Positions 35,070-44,279 of a DNA stretch of 64,000 nt are shown here, piece after piece. The notes beneath the pieces are model-generated. The model searched no databases, was not told the DNA's origin, and worked only from the letters and a program-made list of their open reading frames with translations. Every line of letters starts with the position of its first letter. Positions within the stretch are counted from its first letter, which is position 1. The translations under genes were made by a program, and so were the position numbers. The DNA comes from JBFHFS01 sp041583495. GTDB taxonomy: Bacteria; Bacteroidota; Bacteroidia; Bacteroidales; Marinilabiliaceae. The stretch lies in assembly GCA_041583495.1 (NCBI GenBank), contig JBFHFS010000007.1:62001-126000 (forward strand), in the 5' to 3' direction.

Positions 35070-37328
35070 TTATTTAAAGTACCTTTTATATTTCTGACTT
35101 ATACGGGTAACCACCTCCACCACATCGCCTGTGGGTTGGGCGGGATAGATCTCGTGACCATGGGTCCAGTTAAAGTCCATTTCACGCACGGCCAGGTCGT
35201 ATTGTTTGGGATCGAAGGTTTTGTTTTCCTGAAGGCTCATTTTCAGATGCTCGATCAGCAAAACCCATCGGGGTTTATAATAACCCGAAAACAGGCCGTT
35301 CCATGTTTTGCCGGCATAGTCCCTCAGATAGCCCTCTTTCCATGGTTGCCAGATGGTAATGATGGTTCGGGCATTCCACTCATAATAACTCTTTTCTTCA
35401 GGCGTTTTGCCCCAGCTTTTGGCCTCCCGGAGCCATTTGCCCAGCAGGAACTGTTCATTGGTCCCGGTAATGGCCTCCAGATCATCGAGCAACATCATCA
35501 TGTCCTCTTCCGCCTGGCCCAATCGCTTCAGGTCTTTGGCACGATAAGCCTCACTGATTTCATTGATAAAACGATGTGAAAAACCATGTAATAATTCGCG
35601 ATACACATGGGTCAAATCAAATCGATAGGTTTCAGATTCTTTAAGCTCAGGGGCAGCCGCCAAAAGCAACTGTGCCGCCTCCTGGAATTCGAACATATCG
35701 AAATCCCAGACAAAGGGATCCTCGTCGGTGACCTTGAATTGTTTGCGCACGTGCCGGATATCTTCTTTGGTCTTATCCAGCTCCATTAAACGGGGTGTGG
35801 TGATCAGGGGCGACCACATGGTTCGGGTTCGGCCATAAACCGTGTTCAACAATTTTTGCCAGGCTTTCAGGGCGTTCTCATTGGATTGGCCATAGCGGCG
35901 ACGGGCATAATCAGTCACCCAGCCACGCACATTGATGCTCTCTTGTTTCCAGGCCTTTTCGAAAATGAATTCCTGGATAATTGGGTTAAAGCCAATGCCT
36001 TCGGGGATCACCCCAATGCCTTTCAGATTATTTTTCCCTTCGGTTTCGAAAGCCTGCCGGAAATTACGTTGCATCACTTCCAGGTCGCCACTCATATTCA
36101 CTTTTTGATCTTCGTTACAGATCACATTCCAGATCCAAGGCTGCCCATAAAAAGCCTCCGTCTTATCCCAGGTAGGGTTTTTCTCACCATAGAGGTCCAG
36201 GATAATGGCTTTATCTTTGGGAATGGCTTCCAGGAAAGCCCTTCCTTGTTCGGGTTGCCAGAAATCCTTCTTGAAGAAGAAAAACCAGCCCTGAATCACC
36301 CACGTAGCCTGGGGATCGGCCGATGCCATGGAATGGTAAACGGCTTTGCTCACCTTTTTCAGGAATTCGGGGTCGTTAGAGGGAGGGTCCACTTCGATAA
36401 AGCAATCGGCATCGTAAAGATGGTCGGTGCCAAACATCTCGGTCTGCTTTTGAATAAACAAATGGCCAATCTTCTGGAAAAGCGGATCGGTAGGATCCAG
36501 AAACTGGGTGCCGGGAATTCCGGCCCAGTCATCAATCTTTTGGATCTGGGCCTCGGGATATAGATCTTGCAGAGCAGCGGGTACATGACCGGTAAATCCC
36601 TGTAAAACGGGTTTCATGCCCAGGGAACGCATGCGGGCCAATATTTTTTTCTGTAGTTGGGCCCGTTGGGTAATCCAACTTTGGGGAAGCGGGCCACCCA
36701 CCCCATCAATGTTACCCATCCACCCCCAGGGCAGGTGCGCGGGCCCCACAAAGAAATCATCGATCTGTTGCTGACTCATCCCCAGCTCCCGATACACTTC
36801 CTGCCAAACGGCTTCCTGACCTATCATGGCCAGGGGCATGTTCACCCCCTGCATGGCCATGTAGTCGATCATTTTTTCCCATCGTTCCCAGTCCCACCAG
36901 GGCATGGAATAGCCATAAGTACAATAGTTAAAAAGGTATCGGTACTCGAAAGGGGTCTCCACTTTTACAACTTGGGACACTTGTGGCAGCTTTTCCGGAA
37001 GATTCAACTGGTTATAGTTAACCGAAACCTGGGCATCGCAGTAGTTTTTCAGGTAAAAGTACAACCCGGAAGCCATAGAAACGGCATTGTTCCCCCGAAT
37101 GGCAATCTTGTCACCCACACTCTCAATTTCGAACTGATCGACTGAAGCGTCCTTTTCCAGCTCTTCAAATACAAAATGGGTATAACCCAAAGGCAGAAGC
37201 CTTTTTGCCATAGCCCCGGCGGCCTCAACGGCACTCTTTTGGGCATCGGGTTTATCCCCGACGCCACATTTACATTGGGTAAAAAACACCAACACTGAAA
37301 CAGCCCATATAATCGAAAATCGTTTCAT
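35070..37328 (-). CDS. GH89 alpha-N-acetylglucosaminidase
   Basis: About 752 residues from ATG 37328, which gives a lipoprotein-like signal (FFTQCKC); an upstream ATG at 37364 adds 12 residues. NAGLU-family landmarks are clear: FNYCTYGYSMPWWDWERWEKMIDYMAMQGVN, split over the barrel entry, FGTDHLYDADCFIEVDPPS with Glu312, and GVIPEGIGFNPI with Glu443, the pair matching the catalytic glutamates of human NAGLU. The enzyme removes terminal alpha-linked GlcNAc, found in heparan sulfate and on alpha1,4-GlcNAc-capped mucin O-glycans. It stands between the M60-like peptidase and GH3 genes, which makes it the most informative clue to the locus substrate. Confidence 0.93.
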   Translation of the reverse strand: MKRFSIIWAVSVLVFFTQCKCGVGDKPDAQKSAVEAAGAMAKRLLPLGYTHFVFEELEKDASVDQFEIESVGDKIAIRGNNAVSMASGLYFYLKNYCDAQVSVNYNQLNLPEKLPQVSQVVKVETPFEYRYLFNYCTYGYSMPWWDWERWEKMIDYMAMQGVNMPLAMIGQEAVWQEVYRELGMSQQQIDDFFVGPAHLPWGWMGNIDGVGGPLPQSWITQRAQLQKKILARMRSLGMKPVLQGFTGHVPAALQDLYPEAQIQKIDDWAGIPGTQFLDPTDPLFQKIGHLFIQKQTEMFGTDHLYDADCFIEVDPPSNDPEFLKKVSKAVYHSMASADPQATWVIQGWFFFFKKDFWQPEQGRAFLEAIPKDKAIILDLYGEKNPTWDKTEAFYGQPWIWNVICNEDQKVNMSGDLEVMQRNFRQAFETEGKNNLKGIGVIPEGIGFNPIIQEFIFEKAWKQESINVRGWVTDYARRRYGQSNENALKAWQKLLNTVYGRTRTMWSPLITTPRLMELDKTKEDIRHVRKQFKVTDEDPFVWDFDMFEFQEAAQLLLAAAPELKESETYRFDLTHVYRELLHGFSHRFINEISEAYRAKDLKRLGQAEEDMMMLLDDLEAITGTNEQFLLGKWLREAKSWGKTPEEKSYYEWNARTIITIWQPWKEGYLRDYAGKTWNGLFSGYYKPRWVLLIEHLKMSLQENKTFDPKQYDLAVREMDFNWTHGHEIYPAQPTGDVVEVVTRISQKYKRYFK

Positions 37329-37360
37329 AACAAAAACCTCTCTTTTTAAAAAAATACACC

Positions 37361-38581
37361 TCATAAATCATACTTACGCTCTATCACCTGAAGCTTTTTC
37401 CCATCAACAGGGATTCGCCATTTCTGGTAGATGGGCACCAGGTCGCCTTTACAACAGTTATCCAGAACCGCCAGTGTCAAAAATATTTTGTCCACCCCAT
37501 TGAGCACTTCCACTTTTTTATCGCGCAGCTTAGCGAAGGTGCGATAGTACTTCTTCATCACCTTCCAGCCATATCGGCGAATCACCAGATGGAACATGGC
37601 ATGGTATTCATCGCTCGACAGGGATTCCCAGGAGCGGGAAGCGTTGGCCAAATAATTATCAGCAGCTCCGGCAAAATATTCATCGTTAAAAGCTTCGCCG
37701 GTCAAAAGCGTTTTTTTGTCGACCCATGATTTAATTTTCAACGTCGAATTTTTGGTGCACAGATTCTCAATGGCATAAGAGAGTTTTATGTTGGCCTGAA
37801 ATTCGGTAAAAGTGCCATAGTTATAATATTGTCCTATCCCGTTATCAAAGTCGTGCCCCATCTCGTGGACCCATCCAAAATCGACCTGGTCGCCATCGAA
37901 ACTTTTGGCTGAGTTAAGCACAAAAGCCGTATTTAAGATGATCGGGTTCCCGGCATAGGCGAAATAAGGATTCCGGGGAGATTCCTTCAGGGCCATCCGC
38001 TCGCCGTTAAAAGGACGGTTGCCGGTTAAATCGAGCATCTGGGCATAAAAATCATCGATATAATTGGCGATTTTTTGAGGGTTCTTAAGCTCTTTCCAGG
38101 TCTTCTCCTGCAACACGACAGCTACAAATTTGCCATCATGGCTTTTGAGAGGTGTCGGTAATTGGGCCACCGGCACATCAATGGAAAAAGGAATCTCCAA
38201 CTCTTCGTCGCCCACCATAACTTTGGCCTGCCCGGTTATTTTGGGGGTTGATTCCCCGGCCAATTTCTGCGTTTTAGGAGGCATCCAGGCTATTAAATTG
38301 CCCTTTTTCTCCTCCCCGGCGGCCAATTGCAAATTGGGATTATAGTCCCACTTATTGTATCGCTCGCCTTTAACCAACCACTCCCCTGTGATGGTTCCGG
38401 TTGAAACCTTCACCCCTGCGTTGTTGGTAAACTTAAAATTAATGCTGCCATATCCCCCATTCATCCAGCCTTCTTCGGGATGAATACTCACTTCCAACTT
38501 CACCTTTGGCTCATCTTTTGCATAAGCGACAGTTGTCAATCCAATCCATAAGAATAACCCTATTGCCAAAACTCTTTTCAT
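37361..38581 (-). CDS. M60-like metallopeptidase (possible O-glycopeptidase)
   Basis: 406 residues with a signal peptide ending near VAYAK. A beta-rich N-terminal part (about 25-140) leads to a domain containing HEMGH (His239-His243) followed 16 residues later by Glu260 in TFTEFQAN, which fits the M60/enhancin zinc motif HExxH(8-28)E. A helical domain with YHAMFHLVIRRYGW and a C-terminal strand follow. M60-like enzymes of gut and mucosal bacteria cleave proteins next to O-glycosylated Ser/Thr. No CBM is attached here. It is placed between GH92-CBM32 and GH89, implying attack on a glycoprotein. Other gluzincin families remain possible. Confidence 0.78.
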   Translation of the reverse strand: MKRVLAIGLFLWIGLTTVAYAKDEPKVKLEVSIHPEEGWMNGGYGSINFKFTNNAGVKVSTGTITGEWLVKGERYNKWDYNPNLQLAAGEEKKGNLIAWMPPKTQKLAGESTPKITGQAKVMVGDEELEIPFSIDVPVAQLPTPLKSHDGKFVAVVLQEKTWKELKNPQKIANYIDDFYAQMLDLTGNRPFNGERMALKESPRNPYFAYAGNPIILNTAFVLNSAKSFDGDQVDFGWVHEMGHDFDNGIGQYYNYGTFTEFQANIKLSYAIENLCTKNSTLKIKSWVDKKTLLTGEAFNDEYFAGAADNYLANASRSWESLSSDEYHAMFHLVIRRYGWKVMKKYYRTFAKLRDKKVEVLNGVDKIFLTLAVLDNCCKGDLVPIYQKWRIPVDGKKLQVIERKYDL

Positions 38582-38665
38582 TGTTCCTTTATTTAATATT
38601 TCAAATTTTTATTATTGGTGCTTAAAGACAGGCATATCTCCTTCTTTAAGCCTTGCTAACACTCT

Positions 38666-41647
38666 TTAATAGACTCTCAGCTCCACAATATGAACCCCCG
38701 GGTTGGCACTGTTTTTCAATATATTAACCCGTATAAAGCGCGTTTTTACTGTGGTTATCTTATGACGATACCCCGCCGGGGAAGCAACCACCTGATTGGA
38801 GGAAGCATCCACCACGGTATCCCATTTTTTTCCATCCAAAGAGATGTCGATGGTATATTGATACACTCGGCCTCCATCCCAATAGGTAAATAAGTGCAAT
38901 TCCTTTATCTCGTGTACCTGATCGAATTCCACCTGCCACCATTGGGGAAAAGGAGAGGCATCCCAGAATTTACCAAGGTCCACCAATCCATCCACGGCAT
39001 TTTGGGGTTCAAAGCCCGCATGGGAAGACGAAGCCGTGACCTTTTGTCCTGTCGTTAAATTCCTCTCGTAGTTGATCTTTTCAAACCGGGCACTACGTAA
39101 TGGGCATATTTGCTTGCCCTGATTATCGAACAATGCGGCCTTAATATTTACTGTATTAGAAATCACAAAAGGTTCAACATATTGGAATGATTCGGACGTT
39201 GGCATAGAACCATCCATTGTAAACCGTGTTATTGCCCCCTCAACAGAGGAATTGAGATGAACCGTGATGGGGTCCAAAAACTTATTCTTCTTCTCATCGG
39301 TCAGATTCGTGGCGGTGATGCATAGCGACTCATTGGCCTGGATTTTTTCTCCGGGCTTGGAGATGGAAGGAGCTCTTCGGCCCAGACCAAAGGATTTATT
39401 GGGTTCAGGTCCCATCACGAATTTCAAAGTCCCTCCCTCTTGTATTTGGGAACAATAGATCCAGGCTTGATCAAGGTCTTTCCCATTCAGTTGCACCGAC
39501 TGCACATACACATTCTGTTCACTGTTATTTTTGGCCAGGATTTTTAGCTTTTTCCCATTCTCCAGCCGTATCACGGCTTTTTGAAAGAGGGGACTGCCCA
39601 AGTCGTATATGGGTTGGGTTGCGCACCCCCCCTGCATTTGGAAAAGACCCAGTGCACTCATAACATACCAGGCGCCCATCTGCCCTTCGTCTTCATCACC
39701 GGGCCACCCATGCATGGGCGTGGCACCATAATAAATATCTAATATCGCCCGGCTCCACTTCTGGGTGAGCCAGGGGGCTCCGCCATAGTTGAACAGGAAG
39801 GCAGCCTGCATATTGGGTTGATTCCCATGGTTGATGGGATACTTCCCATATTGATCTCCTGTGGCATTGAATTTTGAGGCCTTTGAACTTTCAAATCCCC
39901 ACTGAAGGCGTTTGAGGAACTCATCCTCACCCATAAAGTTTATGATGCCCTGTACATCATGAGGCGCATAAAAAGTGTATTGCCAAGGGTTTCCCTCGAT
40001 AAAGCCATTGGCCGAGAATGGGCTAAAGGGCTCTACCCACTTACCCGAGGTGCTTCTGGCCCGGGCATACTGCACCTTCCCATCCAGCTGGTTTCGATAA
40101 TTTAAGGATCTATTCTGAAAATACTCATAATCTTCGTTTTTCCCCAGGTCTTTGGCCATCTGCGCCACACACCAATCCTGAAAGGCCATCTCCATGGTGG
40201 CTGATGCCGGCCCGGCTTCATGGGGCACATACCCATATTCCATGTACTGCTTCAGCCATCGATTACCCACAAAGCCACCACTCTTATGGACGCGGCCGGG
40301 TTCTTTCATTATTTTAGAGACCGCTTCGTAAGCCAGTTCCACATCATAATCACGCATACCCTGCTGGTAGGCAGCCACGATGAGAGAGACGGCAGGCGAG
40401 GAGGTCATGATGGCCGTATATTCGCCGGCCGTGGGACCTTTGGGTAGCCATCCTCCCCGCTTATAGATCTCGAGCAAGGATTTCACCCACGAATTCATGA
40501 TGGAGGGATTCAAAAGGGACCACATGCCATTGAGATTCCATTTCATGCCCCAGAAAGCATCGCAACCATAGACAGGATCCTCATCGGGTGCCTGGGCCAC
40601 CTCTTCGTTCATATCCATCCACTGGCCATTCACGTCGCTCCAGATGGTTCGCGTACAATAAGTGCGATACAGGTTGGTATAGAATTTCACCTTATCCACT
40701 TCTTTTCCTCCCGCAACAACAACCTTACCCAATAGATCGTTCCATACTTTGCGGGCATGCGCCCGGTATTTTTCAAAGTCAAACCCAAAATCCTTCGTTT
40801 CAGTATCCAGGTTCAGACGTGCCTGCGCCTGGCTCACTAGGGAGATGGCCGTTTGCACATTCACCTGTTCGTTATTTTGGGTTTTATACCTCAAAAAACA
40901 ACCTACATTGCCCTTGCCACGAATTTCATTCACATCTTCCAAAAGGGCATCACCAACCCACCCTCCTAAGGCGTTAAAAGGTTTATCCACACGGGTCACA
41001 AAATAGAGGATGTAATCGTTTTGTAGCCAGATGGTATTCCCCATAATCTGGCCGCCAACGATCTGGATATACCCTTCTATCTCGGTATCACTTACTTTTC
41101 TGATTTTCACATCCACCACCTCGTCGGGATCTTCGTAGGGGATCTGCATATCGAACAGAATGGCAGCACTATCGGTTGCAGGAAAGGTATAGCGCTGAAT
41201 CCCGGTACGCGTAGTGGCCGACACCTCCGCCTTGATACCATAGTCTTCGAGAATTACCGAGTAGTAGCCCGGAGAGGCTTGTTCGGTATCATGAGATATC
41301 CTGGACCGGTATCCCAAATCGGGATTATCCTGGGGCCCGGGTTGAGTTTGAATAGCTCCACAAACCGGCAGCATGTAAAACCCGGTCATCTGATAGTCGT
41401 GGATAAAATTAAAACCGGCAATATTCTCTATGGTATATTCATGGGCAGCCTTCCAACCCGATTGTTGATTGTCGGGGCTCAACTTAACCATTCCAAAAGG
41501 CATGGCTGCCCCGGGAAATTGCATGGGCCTGGAGTCATGCGTCCCAATCATAGGATTTACATAATCGACCGGCTCTTTTTGAGCAAAGCCGTTGAACACT
41601 ATACTGATGAAGAATATGCTGATAAATAAAATGTTTCTCATAAACAT
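38666..41647 (-). CDS. GH92-family enzyme with CBM32; general-acid Glu replaced by Gln
   Basis: About 993 residues from ATG 41647 (ATG 41641 equally likely; the frame reaches a GTG at 41683). Signal peptide FNGFAQ. The GH92 core runs from VDYVNPMIGTHDSRP to GQMGAWYVMSALGLFQMQ, followed by a chitobiase-type beta domain (about 780-860) and a C-terminal CBM32 (about 870-990). In the block that reads HGNEPSHH in the other GH92 of the locus, this protein has HGNQPNMQ, Gln at about residue 608-610. That Glu is the general acid of alpha-mannosidases; Gln there is known from GH92 enzymes cleaving mannose-phospho-mannose, where the leaving group needs no proton. Downstream of a GH20 gene with a very similar CBM32. 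Confidence 0.9.
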   Translation of the reverse strand: MFMRNILFISIFFISIVFNGFAQKEPVDYVNPMIGTHDSRPMQFPGAAMPFGMVKLSPDNQQSGWKAAHEYTIENIAGFNFIHDYQMTGFYMLPVCGAIQTQPGPQDNPDLGYRSRISHDTEQASPGYYSVILEDYGIKAEVSATTRTGIQRYTFPATDSAAILFDMQIPYEDPDEVVDVKIRKVSDTEIEGYIQIVGGQIMGNTIWLQNDYILYFVTRVDKPFNALGGWVGDALLEDVNEIRGKGNVGCFLRYKTQNNEQVNVQTAISLVSQAQARLNLDTETKDFGFDFEKYRAHARKVWNDLLGKVVVAGGKEVDKVKFYTNLYRTYCTRTIWSDVNGQWMDMNEEVAQAPDEDPVYGCDAFWGMKWNLNGMWSLLNPSIMNSWVKSLLEIYKRGGWLPKGPTAGEYTAIMTSSPAVSLIVAAYQQGMRDYDVELAYEAVSKIMKEPGRVHKSGGFVGNRWLKQYMEYGYVPHEAGPASATMEMAFQDWCVAQMAKDLGKNEDYEYFQNRSLNYRNQLDGKVQYARARSTSGKWVEPFSPFSANGFIEGNPWQYTFYAPHDVQGIINFMGEDEFLKRLQWGFESSKASKFNATGDQYGKYPINHGNQPNMQAAFLFNYGGAPWLTQKWSRAILDIYYGATPMHGWPGDEDEGQMGAWYVMSALGLFQMQGGCATQPIYDLGSPLFQKAVIRLENGKKLKILAKNNSEQNVYVQSVQLNGKDLDQAWIYCSQIQEGGTLKFVMGPEPNKSFGLGRRAPSISKPGEKIQANESLCITATNLTDEKKNKFLDPITVHLNSSVEGAITRFTMDGSMPTSESFQYVEPFVISNTVNIKAALFDNQGKQICPLRSARFEKINYERNLTTGQKVTASSSHAGFEPQNAVDGLVDLGKFWDASPFPQWWQVEFDQVHEIKELHLFTYWDGGRVYQYTIDISLDGKKWDTVVDASSNQVVASPAGYRHKITTVKTRFIRVNILKNSANPGVHIVELRVY

Positions 41648-41783
41648 GGTTCTTTTTTCTGTTTCCCCCCCCGAACCCACCACCCTATGGGCCCTCTGCC
41701 CTATTTCATTTTTCCTTCGAATATCCCTGGCTGATCCTATTTTCTACCCAGAAATCATCAATGCCCTCCTCAAAGAGGCTCTG

Positions 41784-44207
41784 TTAATCCGCCCTGAACT
41801 CTACAATATGGGCGCCGGGGTTGGCACTGTTCTTCAATATATTGACCCGAATAAATTGTGCGTTCATCGGTTCAATTTCGTGTTCATAACCTTCGGGGCC
41901 AGCCACCCTGGTATTAGAAGAAGCATCGACCACCCGGTTCCATTGCTCCCCGTCTAAGGAGACCTCAATGGTGTATTGGTAATAACGCCCGCCATCCCAA
42001 TAGGTAAACAGGTGCATTTTCTTAATCTCCTTTGTCTCGCTGAGTTCGACCTGCCACCATTGAGGGTAGGGGGAAGCATCCCAGAACTTGCTGATATCCA
42101 CGTATCCGTCCACCGCATTTTCGGGTTCATAACCCGGATGAGAATCGGAGGCGGTCACCTTTCCGCCGGTGACCAGGGTTTTCTGAAAATCTTTTCGTTC
42201 GAACTCACATTCGTATGACATTCCGTAGGGTTTTCCGTCGTAAAAACTCTTAACTTTTAAATAACACGATTGATCAATCTTCACGGCAGACCGGAAAAGC
42301 GGGGAAGTCGCTGTTGGGTTTGTTCGGTCCAGGGTATACCTGATCTCGGCCCCTGGTTTGAGTTCCTGAAACGACAACTCCACCTGGTCGATAAATTCCA
42401 CCCGGTGACGGTAAATATTGGTGTCCCTCAGGGCCAGCATATTACCGGTAACCACCGGTTTGATGGCATTCAATTCAAAGGGCACAATCTTATACCCGAT
42501 TAGTTGACCGTGCTTATCAAACACCCCAAATTTAGCCTCCATATCCTCCTTAAGCTCGATAGTTTGCGGGACTTGGGGAGAATCAACCGTCGGCATCTCA
42601 CCATTGGTGGTATAGGTAATTTTGGTATCAGGCAAGAGTGGGGTCAGCTGAACAGAAGCCTGGCTGGCAAAGCGATTTTCGCGGTTCAGATATAACCCCT
42701 CATATTGGGGTTCGGTAAATCCTGATTTCTCTATTTTTGCCGGAAAGGTCAGGCGACTAAATGCGTGATCGGTTTTCAGATACCGCTTTCTATAATCGGA
42801 ATAACTTTTTTTACGGTCGCCATTCCAAAACACTTCACTAATGGCGGGCACACGTTGATGAATACTGGCCATTTGCTGGGTCTCACTCATCTCCCACGAG
42901 CACATCTGGCCCCCCTTTATTGACACCTCTTTTCCCATCTGGATGGGCTTATGGTAAGAGGGGGTGACATTCCAGTGGTTTTCCCAGCGGCGAATATTCC
43001 AGTTATAGATGTATTCGGGGCTCCAACGTCTTCCAGGGGTAATATAGGTCGGTTTCCACGAAGCATTTAAAATTTCATACCCGTTTTTCAGAAGGCTCTC
43101 CGGCCGTTGATAGGCTGTTTCCCAGGCAAAGACAATCATATCCTTGGGGATTTGAACCTTTCGACTGCCGGTGCCCCCAAAGCTTTCCCAAACGAGGGTT
43201 TGTTTCCCGTATTTTTTTACGATGTTGTGCATCCGCACAATGAAGTTCAGATAAATGTCATGAGCATTATCGAAGCCCATCTTTTCGACATAAGCTATTG
43301 CCTCATCTGTTTTCTCGAAGGTCCCCAACCAGGCTTCATCGGCCCCGATGTGAAAATAAGGGGAGGTATAAAAAACATCCATCATCTCTTTCATGATGGT
43401 TTCCATGGCCTGATACACCTTTTCATTGGTCATATCGATCACGCCCAGGCGGGACTCCCCAAACAATTCGGGCATATTTTTGCGCATCGTACCGGTGTGT
43501 CCGGGCGCGTCAAACTCCGGGATAATGGTGATGCCTCTTACTTTGGCGAACTCCACCAGGTCATTAAGTTCGCTTAGGGTATATTGACGATCCTTGCTGG
43601 CCAGCCGGGGATAGGCCGAAGAGGGAAAGGTAAACGACTGATCGTCGGAAAGGTGCAACTGCAGATACCTTATCTTGTACCAACGACACAGCTCCACCAC
43701 CTGTTTAACGGTTTCAATGTGGTGCCACTGGCGGGCCACATCCAGCATCATGCCCCGATATTCACATTCCGGTTGATCCTGAATATGGCAGATGGGAACC
43801 TTCAGATATTTCCCATCACTGCTGGTCATCTGCAACAAGGAGGTAACACCCATATTGACCGCATTGTAACTCCCTCCTTTAAGCGAAATATCTCGGCTGG
43901 TAACCTCCAGCGTATACTCTTCCTCGCCCAATGATTTATCGTAACTGATAAATACATCGGCTTTACCCTTCTTTTGTTTGGTAGAGCACTCGAAAAGCGA
44001 ATAGAAGTCATCGGCCAGCAACCTGGCTATTGGTGCCAGCTCCTTTTGACCATACCCTATTTTAAACCCATTCTCCAAGGTCAGAAGGCCCTCCCGCAGT
44101 TCCACCTCTCTGGGATAGGGTACGATAGACAGGTTCTCCTGAGAACGACTTTGACCTAAGAAAGAGAATAATAACACTAACACAAGAAAAACGTTATTCC
44201 TAATCAT
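41784..44207 (-). CDS. GH20 beta-N-acetylhexosaminidase with two beta domains and CBM32
   Basis: About 807 residues from the ATG at 44207; the frame extends to a TTG at 44231. Signal peptide near FLGQSRSQ. The GH20 barrel has ITIIPEFDAPGHTG and catalytic Asp290-Glu291 in HIGADEAW; Ala replaces the second Gly of the usual GGDE. Two chitobiase-like beta domains follow (KITYTTNGEMPT and IRYTLDRTNPTA), then a C-terminal CBM32 nearly the same as that of the GH92 at 38666. It is the first intact gene downstream of the degraded DUF5703-type gene, and a shared promoter-like element lies 52 bases before its start. Confidence 0.91.
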   Translation of the reverse strand: MIRNNVFLVLVLLFSFLGQSRSQENLSIVPYPREVELREGLLTLENGFKIGYGQKELAPIARLLADDFYSLFECSTKQKKGKADVFISYDKSLGEEEYTLEVTSRDISLKGGSYNAVNMGVTSLLQMTSSDGKYLKVPICHIQDQPECEYRGMMLDVARQWHHIETVKQVVELCRWYKIRYLQLHLSDDQSFTFPSSAYPRLASKDRQYTLSELNDLVEFAKVRGITIIPEFDAPGHTGTMRKNMPELFGESRLGVIDMTNEKVYQAMETIMKEMMDVFYTSPYFHIGADEAWLGTFEKTDEAIAYVEKMGFDNAHDIYLNFIVRMHNIVKKYGKQTLVWESFGGTGSRKVQIPKDMIVFAWETAYQRPESLLKNGYEILNASWKPTYITPGRRWSPEYIYNWNIRRWENHWNVTPSYHKPIQMGKEVSIKGGQMCSWEMSETQQMASIHQRVPAISEVFWNGDRKKSYSDYRKRYLKTDHAFSRLTFPAKIEKSGFTEPQYEGLYLNRENRFASQASVQLTPLLPDTKITYTTNGEMPTVDSPQVPQTIELKEDMEAKFGVFDKHGQLIGYKIVPFELNAIKPVVTGNMLALRDTNIYRHRVEFIDQVELSFQELKPGAEIRYTLDRTNPTATSPLFRSAVKIDQSCYLKVKSFYDGKPYGMSYECEFERKDFQKTLVTGGKVTASDSHPGYEPENAVDGYVDISKFWDASPYPQWWQVELSETKEIKKMHLFTYWDGGRYYQYTIEVSLDGEQWNRVVDASSNTRVAGPEGYEHEIEPMNAQFIRVNILKNSANPGAHIVEFRAD

Positions 44208-44258
44208 CCTTACAATTATTTTGAATTTCAATACTGTTTCTGTTTTTTAGCTAAAACG

Positions 44259-44279
44259 CTAAATATAACTATTTGACTC
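44259..44279 (-). promoter_or_regulatory. Shared upstream element, copy 2
   Basis: The minus strand contains TCAAATAGTTATATTTAG, matching the element at 11427-11447 except at three of 21 positions. It is 52 bases before the GH20 start and overlaps the end of the upstream pseudogene, so it could be the promoter of the long enzyme operon. TATATTTA differs from the -7 consensus by one base. Confidence 0.35.
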
